Shown piece by piece: positions 35,398 through 45,061 of a stretch of 64,000 bases of DNA; within the stretch, counting starts at the first letter, position 1; each line of letters starts with the position of its first letter. Origin of the DNA: Stenotrophomonas sp. NA06056 (GTDB lineage Bacteria; Pseudomonadota; Gammaproteobacteria; Xanthomonadales; Xanthomonadaceae); contig NZ_CP054931.1 of assembly GCF_013364355.1 (NCBI RefSeq), positions 2,294,001 to 2,358,000 on the forward strand, given 5' to 3'. Under the pieces are notes generated by a model, which saw only the letters and a list, made by a program, of their open reading frames with translations, was not told the DNA's origin and ran no database searches. A program made the translations under genes and the position numbers.

Positions 35398-36018
35398 TCA
35401 ACGATGGCGCTTTTCCAGCACGTCGCGGGCATCTTCCAGCGACAGCCCACGCGCGCGCAGCAGAACCAGCAGGTGGTACAGCAGGTCGGCCGCTTCGCCC
35501 AGCAACGCCTCGTCCTCCTGCGCGACCGCCGCCAGCGCCGTTTCCACGCCCTCCTCGCCTACCTTCTGTGCGATGCGACGGATGCCGCCCTCGAACAGCG
35601 ACGTCGTATAGCTTCCGGAAGGACGCAACGCCTCGCGCACGGCGACCAACTGGTCCAGGCCACCGAGGAAGTCCCTCGGCGCGCCATCGAAGCAGCTTTC
35701 CGCCCCGGTGTGGCAGGTCGGGCCTGCCGGGCGTGCCAGCACCAGCAGCGTATCGGCATCGCAATCGACGCTGATCGACTGCACCACCAGCACATTGCCG
35801 GACTGCTCGCCCTTGGTCCAGAGACGCTGCTTGCTGCGGCTGAAGAAGGTCATGTGGCCAATGGCCAGCGTGGCTGCCAGCGACTCGGCGCTGACGTAGC
35901 CCAGCATCAGTACCTGCAGGGTATCGGCGTCCTGCACCACGGCTGGCAACAACCCCTCGCCCTTGTCCCAGTCCAGCGTTTCCAGTGCCTGCGGCGACGG
36001 CCGCACGTCAATAGACAT
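35398..36018 (-). CDS. hisI: Bifunctional phosphoribosyl-AMP cyclohydrolase / phosphoribosyl-ATP pyrophosphatase
   Basis: Fused HisI-HisE (206 residues) catalysing steps 3 and 2 of histidine synthesis. The HisI part (about 1-115) has the metal-binding Cys and Asp residues of SVDCDADT and [12 protein letters not shown], and [14 protein letters not shown]. The HisE part (about 120-206) has [21 protein letters not shown] and [13 protein letters not shown], the MazG-like acidic helix. It is the last gene of the his operon and overlaps hisF by 11 bp. Confidence 0.96.
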   Translation of the reverse strand: MSIDVRPSPQALETLDWDKGEGLLPAVVQDADTLQVLMLGYVSAESLAATLAIGHMTFFSRSKQRLWTKGEQSGNVLVVQSISVDCDADTLLVLARPAGPTCHTGAESCFDGAPRDFLGGLDQLVAVREALRPSGSYTTSLFEGGIRRIAQKVGEEGVETALAAVAQEDEALLGEAADLLYHLLVLLRARGLSLEDARDVLEKRHR

Positions 36019-36784
36019 CCCGTACCTCGATCTGCTGCTCGCGCAGGTAGTGCTTCAAGTCGGCAATGGCGATGGCGCCACTGTGGAAAACGCTGGCCGC
36101 CAGCGCACCGTCAACGTCGGCCTGGTCAAAGGCCTGGGCGAAGTGCTCCATCGCACCCGCGCCACCCGACGCGATGAGTGGCACCTGGCACAGCGCACGC
36201 GCCGCCCGCAGCTGTTCGACGTCATAGCCTCGGCGTACGCCATCGCTGTCCATGCAGTTCAGCACGATCTCGCCGGCACCCCGGCGCTGCGCTTCGACGA
36301 TCCAGTCCAACGTGCGCAGTGGCACCGCCTGGGTCTTGTCCGGGTCGCCGCTGAATCGGCGCACGCGCCACTGGCCATCGTCCTCGCGCACGGAGTCGAC
36401 ACCCACCACCACGCACTGCACGCCGAATTCTTCAGCCAGTTCGGTGATCAGTTCCGGGCGGCCCAGCGCGGGGGAGTTGATCGAGATCTTGTCCGCACCG
36501 GCGAACAGCACGCGGCGCGCGGTCTCGACGCTATCGATGCCGCCAGCCACACAGAACGGAATATCGATCAGGCGCGCGATGCGCTCGATCCAGGCCACGT
36601 CCACCGAGCGTGCCTCCGGGCTGGCGCCGATGTCATAGAACACCAGCTCATCGGCGCCCTGGTCGCGATAGCGCTGGGCCAGTTCGGCGATGTCCCCCAT
36701 GTCGACGTGATCGCGGAAGCGCACGCCCTTGACCACGCGGCCATCGCGCACGTCCAGGCAGGGAATGATGCGGCGGCTCAACAT
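36008..36784 (-). CDS. hisF: Imidazole glycerol phosphate synthase, cyclase subunit
   Basis: TIM-barrel cyclase that, with ammonia from HisH, converts PRFAR to imidazole-glycerol-phosphate and AICAR. 258 residues. The catalytic Asp residues are in [20 protein letters not shown] (Asp11) and [13 protein letters not shown] (Asp130 region); phosphate loops are VAGGID and [11 protein letters not shown]. It overlaps hisA by 7 bp and hisI by 11 bp, so the last steps are translationally coupled. Confidence 0.97.
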   Translation of the reverse strand: MLSRRIIPCLDVRDGRVVKGVRFRDHVDMGDIAELAQRYRDQGADELVFYDIGASPEARSVDVAWIERIARLIDIPFCVAGGIDSVETARRVLFAGADKISINSPALGRPELITELAEEFGVQCVVVGVDSVREDDGQWRVRRFSGDPDKTQAVPLRTLDWIVEAQRRGAGEIVLNCMDSDGVRRGYDVEQLRAARALCQVPLIASGGAGAMEHFAQAFDQADVDGALAASVFHSGAIAIADLKHYLREQQIEVRDVY

Positions 36785-37512
36785 GCCAGTGCCTCGCCCA
36801 GGTCCATGCGCTGTTCCAGCAGCGCCTTGCCGAGAATCGCACCACCACAACCGGCGGCCTGCGCCGCAGCCACATCGGCCACATCGCGGATACCGCCGGA
36901 CGCCTGCACATCGACGTCGGGCAGCAACGCTGCGAGGTGCCGATACAGGCTGATGTTGGGGCCGGCGAGCATGCCGTCGCGGGCGATGTCGGTGCACAGC
37001 AGGTGGCGCATGCCCGCCTGCGCGTAGCGCTCGGCCAAAGCATCCAGGGTCACCCCCGCGTTTTCGGTCCAGCCGTGCACCGGCAGCTGCCACTGCCCCT
37101 GCGCGTCCTGGCGTGCATCGAGGGCGATGGTCAGCCGTTCCGGGCCGAACTCGGCCAGCCAGCTGATCACCTGTTCGGGCTCGCGCACCGCCAATGACCC
37201 GATCACCACACGGCTGGCACCGGCATCGAGGATGCGCGCCACGTCGTCGCGGCCACGCACGCCACCACCAGTCTGCACCTGCAGCGGGGTCTGCGTACGG
37301 ATTGCCGCCAACAGCGGCGCCAGCGTGTAGCCACCGGCACGTGCAGCATCCAGGTCGACCAGGTGCATCCACTGCGCGCCCTGCGCCGCGAACGCCTGCG
37401 CGCGTGGCAACGGGTCGTCGCCATAGTGGGTTTCCTGCGCGTAGTCACCCTGGCGCAGCCGCACCACGCGGCCATCACGGATGTCCAACGCGGGATAGAC
37501 GATGAAACTCAT
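36778..37512 (-). CDS. hisA: ProFAR isomerase
   Basis: Phosphoribosylformimino-AICAR ribotide isomerase, a TIM-barrel homologue of HisF (244 residues). Catalytic Asp8 lies in [19 protein letters not shown] and the second Asp in [14 protein letters not shown]; the phosphate site is [11 protein letters not shown]. Start ATG at 37512 overlaps the hisH stop (ATGA). Confidence 0.97.
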   Translation of the reverse strand: MSFIVYPALDIRDGRVVRLRQGDYAQETHYGDDPLPRAQAFAAQGAQWMHLVDLDAARAGGYTLAPLLAAIRTQTPLQVQTGGGVRGRDDVARILDAGASRVVIGSLAVREPEQVISWLAEFGPERLTIALDARQDAQGQWQLPVHGWTENAGVTLDALAERYAQAGMRHLLCTDIARDGMLAGPNISLYRHLAALLPDVDVQASGGIRDVADVAAAQAAGCGGAILGKALLEQRMDLGEALAC

Positions 37513-38111
37513 GCAGCGGTGCCCTCAAGGAAATTGCGCAGCATCAGCGAACCGGTATCGCCGGAACGCTCGGGATGGAACTGGGCGCCGAAGTAGCGGC
37601 CCTGCTCGACCACGGCGGTGAACAGGCCGCCGTGGTCGCAGGCGGCAACGGTATGGCTGTTCAGCGGCGCGGCGTAGCTGTGCACGAAGTACGCACTGGC
37701 GCGCTCGGGAACCCCCTGCAGCAGCCGCGACGGGCGCAACGGCAGCAGCCGGTTCCAGCCCATGTGCGGCACACGGATGCCACAGGCCGGCACCAGCTTG
37801 CGCACCACGCCAGGGATCAATCCAAGCGTATCCACGCCAGCTTCCTCGGAGCGATCGAACAACAGCTGCATGCCCAGGCAGATGCCCATCAGCGGCACCT
37901 GCAGTTGGCGCAGCGGCTCGACCAGTCCCTGCGCATGCAGGCGCTGCATGCCGGGGCCGGCCGCACCGACCCCGGGCAGGATCACCCGCTGCGCGCCGGC
38001 CAGGCCTTCGGCGTCGCGGACCAGCCGCACCCTGGCGCCGAGCCGTTCCAGTGCGTAGCGCACCGAACCCAGGTTGGCGCCGCCGGCATCGATCAGTACG
38101 ACCTCGCTCAC
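37509..38111 (-). CDS. hisH: Imidazole glycerol phosphate synthase, glutamine amidotransferase subunit
   Basis: Class I glutaminase that channels ammonia into HisF. GTG at 38111 ([17 protein letters not shown]) is used; it overlaps the hisB stop by 4 bp (GTGA) and follows AAGGGGG. The catalytic triad is visible: Cys in [11 protein letters not shown], and His and Glu in [11 protein letters not shown]. 200 residues, normal length. Confidence 0.96.
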   Translation of the reverse strand: MSEVVLIDAGGANLGSVRYALERLGARVRLVRDAEGLAGAQRVILPGVGAAGPGMQRLHAQGLVEPLRQLQVPLMGICLGMQLLFDRSEEAGVDTLGLIPGVVRKLVPACGIRVPHMGWNRLLPLRPSRLLQGVPERASAYFVHSYAAPLNSHTVAACDHGGLFTAVVEQGRYFGAQFHPERSGDTGSLMLRNFLEGTAA

Positions 38112-39181
38112 AGCGCCCCCTTGGTGGTCGGCAAGGCGGTGCCCTGCCGTGCAAGCGCAGGCCGCAACGCACGTGCCAATGCCTTGAAGCAGGCTTCGAC
38201 CTTGTGGTGATCGTTGTCGCCACGCACCTGCAGGTTGAGGTTCAGGCCGCTGGCATCGCACAACGAACGGAAAAAGTGCGGGACCAGCTCGGTCGGCATG
38301 TCGCCAACGCGCTCGCGCTTGAACTCGCCTTCGAACACGAAATACGGACGACCACTGAAATCCAGCGCGGCACTGGCAAGGGTTTCATCCATCGGCAGGG
38401 TGAAGCCGTAACGGCCGATGCCCCGCTTGTCCCCCAGTGCCTCACGCAGGGCCTGGCCGAGTGCAAGGCCGGTGTCCTCGATGGTGTGGTGTTCATCGAT
38501 GTGCAGGTCGCCCTCGGCACGGATGTCCAGCGCGAAGCCTCCGTGCTTTCCTATCTGTTCCAGCATGTGGTCGAAGAACGGCAGGCCGGTGTGGATGTGC
38601 GCATCGCCGGCACGATCCAGATCCAGTTCGACGCGGATCTTCGTTTCCTTGGTGTTGCGCTGGACCACCGCCGTACGCGGCGCATCAGCCAGCGCGTGGG
38701 CGATGCCCGGCCAGTCCCACTCGCCGCCGAACTGCTCGGTGCGCAGCTGGAAGCCACGGATGTTGAGGTTGTCGGCGAACTGCAGGTCGGTAATGCGGTC
38801 GCCCACCATGCCAGAGCGTGCCCAGTCGATGCTGCGATCCTGCAGATAGGCGGTCATCAGGCCGATGCCGGGCTTGCGCGTCGGTGCATTCTCGTGCGGC
38901 CAGCTGGCGTCGACCAGCACATCACGGAAGACGATGCCCTGGCTTTCAAAGATCTGCAGCATCAGATCGTTCGGGCCATCGAAGCTGGCGCGCGGATAGC
39001 CCTCGCTGCCCAGGCCATCCTGGTTGGTGACGATGACAAACTGGTAACCGGCATCGCGCAGTTTCAGCAACGCTGGAATCACCTGCGGCACGAAACGCAA
39101 CTTTTCGTAGGTATCGATCTGGAAATCCGCAGGTTCCTCGATGAGGGTGCCATCACGGTCGATGAACAGGATGGGGGTCAT
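38108..39181 (-). CDS. hisB: Bifunctional histidinol-phosphatase / imidazoleglycerol-phosphate dehydratase
   Basis: A fusion typical of enteric and xanthomonad operons. Residues 1-165 are a HAD phosphatase ([41 protein letters not shown]). Residues 170-357 are the dehydratase with Mn-binding [14 protein letters not shown] and [12 protein letters not shown]. It therefore catalyses steps 9 (phosphatase) and 7. Start ATG at 39181 overlaps the hisC stop by ATGA. Confidence 0.97.
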   Translation of the reverse strand: MTPILFIDRDGTLIEEPADFQIDTYEKLRFVPQVIPALLKLRDAGYQFVIVTNQDGLGSEGYPRASFDGPNDLMLQIFESQGIVFRDVLVDASWPHENAPTRKPGIGLMTAYLQDRSIDWARSGMVGDRITDLQFADNLNIRGFQLRTEQFGGEWDWPGIAHALADAPRTAVVQRNTKETKIRVELDLDRAGDAHIHTGLPFFDHMLEQIGKHGGFALDIRAEGDLHIDEHHTIEDTGLALGQALREALGDKRGIGRYGFTLPMDETLASAALDFSGRPYFVFEGEFKRERVGDMPTELVPHFFRSLCDASGLNLNLQVRGDNDHHKVEACFKALARALRPALARQGTALPTTKGAL

Positions 39182-40272
39182 GCCGCGGCCCTCCGTGCCG
39201 ACAGGGCCGCAAGCACGCGGTCGTTCTCCCCGGGGCTGCCGATGCTGATGCGCAGTGCATCGCCCAGCTGCGGCGCGGCGCGCTGGTCGCGCACCACCAC
39301 ACCGGCAGCGAGCAACGCGCCGAACGCGGCCTGGGCATCGGCAAAGCGGACCAGCAGGTAGTTGCCGGCCGAGGCGTATACCCGACGAACGCCCGGCAGG
39401 CCAACCAGCGCGGCGGCCAAGCGCTCGCGCTCGGCAATGACCGTGGCCACGCGTTCGGCGGTGCGTGCCAGCGCGGCGGGCTGCAGTGCCTGCACGGCCA
39501 GTTCAGCGCATGGCGTCGGCACCGGATACGGCGCCTGGCAACGGCGCAGCACGGCAATCAGTTCCGGCGCGGCGATCAGGGTGCCGATACGTGCAGCGGC
39601 CAGTGCGTGTGCCTTCGACAAGGTGCGCAGTACCGCCAGGTTGGCGTGTGCGGCAAGCAGCGTGGTCGCCGATGCGCGCTGCGCATACTCCACGTAGGCC
39701 TCATCCACCACCACCAGTGCCTGCCCACGCAGGGCCATGGCCACCCGTTCGATTTCCGCCAGCGGAATGTCACTGCCAGCAGGATTGGACGGAGCGCACA
39801 GGAAAACCAGTGTGGCGCGCTGTCCTTTCGCAGCGGCAATCACCGCATCCAGGTCCGTGCGCAGGCCCTCGCCGTCGTCGATCAACGGCACGTCAATCAG
39901 CGGCGCACCCTGCAACCGCGCGCAGACCGCGTACATGCCGAATACCGGCGGGGTCACCAGCACGCCATCGCGGCCTGGCACGCACAGGGCGCGCACCAGC
40001 AGATCGATCGCCTCGTCGCTGCCACGGCCTACCAGCAGCTGTTGCGGCTGCACGTCGTACAGCGACGCCAACGCATCACGCAGCGCAACCGGTTGCGGCT
40101 CCGGGTAGCGGCGGCTGCCGCCCGTGGCATCGGCCGGATTGGCCCATGCCGATTCGTTCGCGTTCAACCACACTTCACCCTGCACAGCGCTGCTGCGCGC
40201 CGAACTGTAGCCGGCAAAGGCCTGCAGGTCCGGCCGTACCAGGGCCAGCACGCCGTCGATATCCGCGCTCAT
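39178..40272 (-). CDS. hisC: Histidinol-phosphate aminotransferase
   Basis: PLP-dependent fold-type I aminotransferase (364 residues) converting imidazole-acetol phosphate to histidinol phosphate. Seen: [57 protein letters not shown] and the PLP lysine in [15 protein letters not shown]. It overlaps hisD by ATGA at 40269-40272. Confidence 0.96.
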   Translation of the reverse strand: MSADIDGVLALVRPDLQAFAGYSSARSSAVQGEVWLNANESAWANPADATGGSRRYPEPQPVALRDALASLYDVQPQQLLVGRGSDEAIDLLVRALCVPGRDGVLVTPPVFGMYAVCARLQGAPLIDVPLIDDGEGLRTDLDAVIAAAKGQRATLVFLCAPSNPAGSDIPLAEIERVAMALRGQALVVVDEAYVEYAQRASATTLLAAHANLAVLRTLSKAHALAAARIGTLIAAPELIAVLRRCQAPYPVPTPCAELAVQALQPAALARTAERVATVIAERERLAAALVGLPGVRRVYASAGNYLLVRFADAQAAFGALLAAGVVVRDQRAAPQLGDALRISIGSPGENDRVLAALSARRAAA

Positions 40273-41564
40273 GCGGCCACCTCCATGCGCAGTGCCACCG
40301 CTCGTTCGTGCGCGTCCAGCCCTTCGGCGCTGGCAATGATGCGTGCACAGCCACCGATTGCCGCCAGCCCGGCGGCGCTGGCGCTCTGTACGCTGATCAG
40401 GTTCTGGAAACTGGCCACGCTGACGCCGCTGTAGGCACGCGCGGCGCCAGCGGTCGGCAGCACGTGATTGGTGCCGCTGCAGTAATCGCCCAGTGCTTCC
40501 GGCGTGTAGTCGCCGAGGAACACCGAACCGGCCGCCTGCACCTGGTCCAGCCAGCCGCGCGGTTCGCGCAGGGCCAGGATCAGGTGTTCGGGGGCGTAGC
40601 GGTTGCTGATGGCGAATGCCTCGGCCAGCGTATCGACCTGGATCAGACGCGAGGCGGAAAGTGCCTGCCGCGCGATCTCCTGTCGCGGCAGCAGCGCCAC
40701 CTGCCGTTCGACTTCGGCCTCGACGGCGGCCAGCATCGCCGGGTCATCGGTCAGCAGCAGTACCTGCGAATCCGGGCCGTGCTCGGCCTGCGACAACAGA
40801 TCGGCGGCAACGAAGGCCGGGGTGGCACCGGCATCGGCAATCACCAGTACTTCCGACGGACCCGCCGGCATGTCGATCGCGGCGGCACCGTCCTGGGCAA
40901 CCTGCTGCTTGGCCTCGGTGACGAAACTGTTGCCCGGCCCGAACAGCTTGTCGCTCGCCGGGATGCTGGCGGTGCCATAGGCCATCGCTGCGATCGCCTG
41001 CGCACCGCCCAGCTTGAACACACGTTGCACGCCGGTCAGGCGCGCCGCCACCAGCACCGCAGGATCGGCCGTACCGTCGGCACGTGGCGGTGTGCACAGC
41101 ACGACCTGCGGGCAACCGGCCAGCTGCGCCGGCACGCCCAGCATCAGTGCAGTGGAGGGCAGCGGCGCGCTGCCCGCCGGCACGTACAGGCCGACCCGGC
41201 CAATCGGCCGCAGCATGCGTTCACAGACCACGCCCGGCGCGGTCTCCACGGCATAGCCCTTGCCCATGCCAGCCTCATGGAAGCGCGTGATGCGCTCGGC
41301 AGCTTCGACCATGGCCTGGCGCAGTGCGGCCGGCACGGTGGCTTCGGCGGCAGCGAACTCGCGGTCGGAAACCTCGAAATCCTGGAGGTCCACGCCATCG
41401 AAGCGCGTAGTGATCGCGCGCAGTGCGGCGTCGCCCTGCGTGCGCACCTGCGCGATCAGCGCGGCCACCGCATCACGGGTCTGCTGCGCCACGGTCTGCA
41501 CCGGGCGGGTCAGCGCCGCGCCACGCGCGGCCTCATCAAGTTGCGACCAGATCAGACGATTCAT
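40269..41564 (-). CDS. hisD: Histidinol dehydrogenase
   Basis: Zinc- and NAD-dependent enzyme for the last two steps, histidinol to histidine. ATG at 41564 ([13 protein letters not shown]) gives 431 residues, normal length, and overlaps the hisG stop (ATGA). Motifs seen are [65 protein letters not shown] with the zinc-site residues, and the C-terminal zinc-site His region GTNHVLPT. Confidence 0.97.
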   Translation of the reverse strand: MNRLIWSQLDEAARGAALTRPVQTVAQQTRDAVAALIAQVRTQGDAALRAITTRFDGVDLQDFEVSDREFAAAEATVPAALRQAMVEAAERITRFHEAGMGKGYAVETAPGVVCERMLRPIGRVGLYVPAGSAPLPSTALMLGVPAQLAGCPQVVLCTPPRADGTADPAVLVAARLTGVQRVFKLGGAQAIAAMAYGTASIPASDKLFGPGNSFVTEAKQQVAQDGAAAIDMPAGPSEVLVIADAGATPAFVAADLLSQAEHGPDSQVLLLTDDPAMLAAVEAEVERQVALLPRQEIARQALSASRLIQVDTLAEAFAISNRYAPEHLILALREPRGWLDQVQAAGSVFLGDYTPEALGDYCSGTNHVLPTAGAARAYSGVSVASFQNLISVQSASAAGLAAIGGCARIIASAEGLDAHERAVALRMEVAA

Positions 41565-42472
41565 GCCAGCGACCGCTCCACGCTCAATACCATCAGGCCC
41601 TGGGCGCCGGCGCGCTCCAGTTCTTCCATGCGCTGCCAGGTCAACGGACCGGGGCACATGGTCTGCAGGCGCAATGCACCGCCATCGGCAGGCAAACGCA
41701 CCAACGGTTCGGCATCGGCCAGCAGTTGCGTCAGTGCATCGACGCGGTCCTCGGTAGCGCGGAACATCAGCAGCTTGCGGTCCTGCCGCTGCACCACCCC
41801 GTCCAGGCGACGCAACAGCATGCTGCGCAGAGCGCCGCGGGCATCATCGGGAATGCGCACCGCGCCGGCCAGCACCGCTTCGCTGTCGAGCAGGTTGTGT
41901 ACCGGGGTGAGCTGGTTGGCGCGCAGCGTGGCGCCACTGGAGACCAGGTCACAGATCAGGTCGGCGGTGCCCAGGCGTGGGGCGATTTCCACCGATCCGG
42001 ACAGCTCGACCACCTGTGCTTCCACGCCCTGCTCGGCCAGCCACTGCTTGAGGATGGCCGGGTAGCTGGTGGCGATGCGGGTACCGGCCAGTTGTGCCGG
42101 GCTCTGCCATTGCCACTCTTCCGGCACCGCCAGCATCAACCGGCACTGGCCGAAGCCCAGCCCGCGCAGCGCCTGGTAGGCATCCGGCAGGCCGATCTGG
42201 CGGCGTGCAGCGGCTTGTTCGTCCAGTTCATTGCGACCGACGATGCCAAGGTCGCAGACGCCATCGGCGATCAGGCCGGGAATGTCGTCGTCGCGCACCA
42301 GCAACAGGTCCACCGGCAGCGATTCGCCATAGCAGAACAGCTTGTCGCGGCTCTCGCGCCAGCTCAGGCCGCAGGCACTGAGCAGGTTGCGGGCGGGCTC
42401 GGCCAACCGGCCACTCTTCTGGATGGCGATACGCAGCCGGTCTCGCGCCGGCGCTGCCTGGGTTGCACTCAT
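41561..42472 (-). CDS. hisG: ATP phosphoribosyltransferase (long form)
   Basis: First committed enzyme of histidine synthesis, joining ATP and PRPP. The 303-residue length and C-terminal ACT-like domain (from about residue 230) make it the long HisG form, which histidine inhibits and which needs no HisZ. Start ATG at 42472 ([23 protein letters not shown]) matches the family; the in-frame upstream extension overlaps the regulator gene. Key segments: [24 protein letters not shown] and [14 protein letters not shown]. It lies 34 bp after the TrpR-like gene. Confidence 0.97.
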   Translation of the reverse strand: MSATQAAPARDRLRIAIQKSGRLAEPARNLLSACGLSWRESRDKLFCYGESLPVDLLLVRDDDIPGLIADGVCDLGIVGRNELDEQAAARRQIGLPDAYQALRGLGFGQCRLMLAVPEEWQWQSPAQLAGTRIATSYPAILKQWLAEQGVEAQVVELSGSVEIAPRLGTADLICDLVSSGATLRANQLTPVHNLLDSEAVLAGAVRIPDDARGALRSMLLRRLDGVVQRQDRKLLMFRATEDRVDALTQLLADAEPLVRLPADGGALRLQTMCPGPLTWQRMEELERAGAQGLMVLSVERSLA

Positions 42473-42506
42473 GGGGGAGGTCTCGAAGTTCGGAACGGGG
42501 CGCGGA

Positions 42507-42815
42507 TCAGCGCGAAGCAAGTCGGTCGATGGCGGCGGCATAGCCTCGATGGCCGTGCTCGAGCGTGCGTGCCACGCGTCCGGTGGTGGTCACGCTGACC
42601 CCGGTGCGCTCGTGGATTTCGCGGTAGGGCACACCCTGCTGCAGCAGCGGCACGACCTTCCAGCGGTCTGCCATGGCTTCCAGTTCGGCGGGGGTGCACA
42701 GGTCGCGCAGGAACGCTTCCACCTGCTCCGGTTCGCGCAGGGCGGCGAAGGCCTGGGCCAGGGCTTCCAGATCGGCTTGCGGGTCTTTGGCGGCGATGTC
42801 GGGGCGGGCTTTCAC
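42507..42815 (-). CDS. TrpR-superfamily regulator (YerC type), probable his-operon repressor
   Basis: A 102-residue all-helical DNA-binding protein of the Trp repressor superfamily. The match is [52 protein letters not shown]; the helix-turn-helix is in [20 protein letters not shown]. Start GTG at 42815. It is the first gene of the his transcript. A 24-bp dyad covers the predicted -10 region just upstream, and no His-rich leader peptide is present. Proteins of this type (HisR/YerC) have been proposed as histidine-operon repressors in other bacteria. The assignment here is by that family and position. Confidence 0.88.
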   Translation of the reverse strand: MKARPDIAAKDPQADLEALAQAFAALREPEQVEAFLRDLCTPAELEAMADRWKVVPLLQQGVPYREIHERTGVSVTTTGRVARTLEHGHRGYAAAIDRLASR

Positions 42816-42832
42816 GGGCAGGATCTTGCATC

Positions 42833-42881
42833 AATGTAATAGCGTGTTAGTACATTAACGCATTCTTGCGCAGTGCGTCAA
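42833..42881 (-). promoter_or_regulatory. his operon promoter with overlapping operator
   Basis: On the minus strand: -35 TTGACG (42876-42881), 18-bp spacer, -10 TAATGT (42852-42857). Overlapping the -10 and the expected start site is the inverted repeat AATGTAATA (42833-42841) / TAGTACATT (42848-42856), with 8 of 9 arm positions matching and a 6-bp spacer. It lies 18 bp before the start of the TrpR-like gene, as expected for autorepression. Confidence 0.68.
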
Positions 42882-42905
42882 ATCGAGGGCTGGGTTGGGG
42901 GTACG

Positions 42906-43085
42906 GCAGGGCTGCGCCCTGCACCCGCAGAAGCAAAAGCCAGTGCAACAGCAAAGGCCTGCATTCCGTGGGATGGCGGGGAGGGTCCGGTGGCAGGGGG
43001 CGCCGTAAACCCGTCCATGGGGGCTTGGTCGCGGCATCCATGCCGCTCACACCCCTGCCACCGGCCCCTCCCCGCCTTCGACAGT
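42906..43085 (+). repeat. Cloverleaf palindromic repeat, copy D
   Basis: The GC hairpin is at 42906-42922 (GCAGGGC-TGC-GCCCTGC). The outer stem (42975-42999 with 43052-43076) pairs at 24 of 25 positions. Hairpin I is at 43010-43021 (CCCG-TCCA-TGGG, one G-T pair) and hairpin II at 43031-43046 (GCGGCA-TCCA-TGCCGC). The tail is TTCGACAG. It starts 25 bp upstream of the -35 box of the his promoter, in the gap between the his operon and the hisS transcript end. Confidence 0.87.
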
Positions 43086-43139
43086 TGGCTGCGATCTGGC
43101 GGATCTCGCTGGAAAGCTGATCGGAACCGGCTTTTGTCG

Positions 43140-43158
43140 AGTCGAGCCATGCTCGACT
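43140..43158. repeat. Diverged SMAG palindrome
   Basis: AGTCGAG-CCATG-CTCGACT, preceded by GTCG in place of GTAG. It has the same size and central CATG as other SMAG units in the window. Confidence 0.55.
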
Positions 43159-43177
43159 GCTCTTCCCCATAAACGCA

Positions 43178-43209
43178 GAACGCCCACCAAAGGGCGGGCG
43201 TTCTATTTT
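43178..43209. terminator. Terminator of the hisS transcript
   Basis: An 8-bp stem GAACGCCC / GGGCGTTC with a partly paired loop begins 29 bp past the stop codon of the small lipoprotein gene (minus strand). TATTTT follows on the plus strand and TCTGCGTTTAT on the minus strand, so it could act in both directions. Confidence 0.65.
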
Positions 43210-43231
43210 GAAATCAATACGCTGGCGACAC

Positions 43232-43528
43232 TCAGGGCAGGCAGCGAACCTCCGCCTGCAGCGCGCCGCGCCGCAGGCATTCGCCGAACAGGCTGCCCTG
43301 TCGGCTGGGATGGGGCTGCAGGTTCTGCAGCCCTCCTGCCCCGCCCGGGCACTTCTGCGCGGCCAGGGCCTGCAGATCCTGCTCAAGCTGCGCCCGGTCG
43401 ATCACATGGCAGCGATCAACCACCAGCTGATACTGGGCCGGGCCGATCCGGGTGCTGCGCAGCGCCGGATCACTCTGGCAGCCCGCCAGCAGGAGCAGCG
43501 TCAGCGCCCCTGCGGCGGCACGCTTCAC
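43232..43528 (-). CDS. Small lipoprotein translationally coupled to hisS
   Basis: Unknown function. GTG at 43528 overlaps the hisS stop codon by 4 bp (GTGA). The 98-residue product has a lipoprotein signal ([12 protein letters not shown], classic lipobox LAGC). The mature part contains four further cysteines ([27 protein letters not shown]), which suggests two disulfide bonds in the periplasm. No domain was recognised. A secreted lipoprotein coupled to an aminoacyl-tRNA synthetase gene is unusual; it may simply use hisS as a constitutive expression platform. Confidence 0.78.
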   Translation of the reverse strand: MKRAAAGALTLLLLAGCQSDPALRSTRIGPAQYQLVVDRCHVIDRAQLEQDLQALAAQKCPGGAGGLQNLQPHPSRQGSLFGECLRRGALQAEVRCLP

Positions 43529-44922
43529 GCCATGACCCGCGACTGCTCCAACTCCACCTGCAGGGTGCTGGCCAGCTCGTCGCGGGAAACTTCGAACTGC
43601 TGCTCGCGCAGCAGGTCCTTTACCGCCACCACGCCACGCGCCAGTTCGTCCTCGCCCGCCAGCACCACGAAACGGATACCTGCCTTGGCCGCGTACTGGA
43701 ACTGCTTGCCGATCTTCTTCGGCTCCATCTGCACTTCGGTGTTGATGCCACCGGCACGCAGGCGACGGGCAATGTCCAGCGACTGCGGCATGCCCTGCTC
43801 GTCCATCAGTGCCACCAGCGCTTGCACGCTGCTGGCTTCGATGCCCTCGATCAGGCCGGCTTCGCGCAGCTGCCAGAACAGGCGCGACAGACCGATGGAA
43901 ATGCCCACGCCTGGCAGCTTGGACTTGCTGTAGTGGCTGGCCAGGTCTTCGTAACGGCCGCCCGAGCAGATCGAACCGATCTGCGGGTGGTCGGTCAGCG
44001 TGGTCTCGTACACCGTACCGGTGTAGTAGTCCAGGCCCCGTGCGATGGAGAAATTCAGGCAATATGCGGTTTCCGGCACGCCCAATGCCTGCACCAGCTG
44101 CAGCACTTCGCGCAGCTCGGCCACGCCGGCACGCAGGATCTCCGACGAACCGGCACCGGTTTCCAGTGCCGCCAGCTGCGCCAACGCATCGGCATGCCCC
44201 TGCGAACGCACAGCGACAAAGGCAAGGATCTTCTCGACCTGTTCGGCCGGAATGTTGAAACCCTCGCCCACCAGCGTCTCGCGCACGTAGTCGGGGCCAC
44301 GCTTGTCCAGCTTGTCCACTTCGCGCAGCACCGCCAGCTGGCGCTCGCCTTCGGCCACGCCCAGGCTCTCGAAGAAGCCGCGCAGCAGCTTGCGGTTGTT
44401 CAGCTGGATGCTGAAGTCACCGATGCGCAGTTCGGCAAACACCGCGTGGATGACCGCCAGCACTTCGGCGTCGTAGCGCACGCTCAGGCTGTCCTTGCCG
44501 ATCACGTCGATGTCGCACTGGTAGAACTCGCGGAAGCGACCGCGCTGCGCACGCTCGCCGCGGTACACGCGCTGCATCTGGTAACGACGGAACGGGAAGG
44601 TCAACTCGTGTTCGTGCTCGGCCACGTAGCGCGCCAGCGGCACGGTCAGGTCGAAGCGCAACGCCATCTCCGGCAGCGAACGGTCACCGGATTCGGCGGC
44701 GTTGGCCAACGCGCCGGTGGACTGCACGAAATACACCTGGCGCTCGGTCTCGCCGCCGGACTTGGTCAGCAGCACATCGGACAGCTCGAACACCGGCGTC
44801 TCCACCGGCAGGAACCCGAAGCGCTCGTAGTTGCGGCGGATGACGTCCAGCATGCGCTGGAACGCAATCTGCTCGCGCGGCAGCAGTTCAAGGGTGCCGG
44901 GCGGGGTACGGGGCTTGATCAC
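43525..44922 (-). CDS. hisS: Histidyl-tRNA synthetase
   Basis: Class II aminoacyl-tRNA synthetase charging tRNA-His. 465 residues. GTG at 44922 follows AGGAG at 8 nt. The motifs are motif 2 ([29 protein letters not shown]), the histidine-A motif [13 protein letters not shown], and motif 3 region [12 protein letters not shown], followed by a C-terminal anticodon-binding domain (about 370-465). A probable -10 element TAGAAT lies at 44965-44970 on the minus strand. It is divergent from the FNR-type regulator and unlinked to the his operon promoter, although only 0.7 kb away. Confidence 0.97.
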   Translation of the reverse strand: MIKPRTPPGTLELLPREQIAFQRMLDVIRRNYERFGFLPVETPVFELSDVLLTKSGGETERQVYFVQSTGALANAAESGDRSLPEMALRFDLTVPLARYVAEHEHELTFPFRRYQMQRVYRGERAQRGRFREFYQCDIDVIGKDSLSVRYDAEVLAVIHAVFAELRIGDFSIQLNNRKLLRGFFESLGVAEGERQLAVLREVDKLDKRGPDYVRETLVGEGFNIPAEQVEKILAFVAVRSQGHADALAQLAALETGAGSSEILRAGVAELREVLQLVQALGVPETAYCLNFSIARGLDYYTGTVYETTLTDHPQIGSICSGGRYEDLASHYSKSKLPGVGISIGLSRLFWQLREAGLIEGIEASSVQALVALMDEQGMPQSLDIARRLRAGGINTEVQMEPKKIGKQFQYAAKAGIRFVVLAGEDELARGVVAVKDLLREQQFEVSRDELASTLQVELEQSRVMA

Positions 44923-45061
44923 GGGCGGAACTCCTGCGGGAACGGGGACGTGGGAGGGGCCGACATTCTAGCGCCCCACATCGCATTGCCGTGGAATACG
45001 GGGTCCAACGGCCGCTTGAAGTATCATAAAGCCCTCCCCGCCCGCGATACGCCCACGCAAC

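Noticed and set aside
41561..42815. Histidine-rich attenuator leader for the his operon
   Set aside because: No open frame with a run of His codons occurs upstream of hisG or of the TrpR-like gene.
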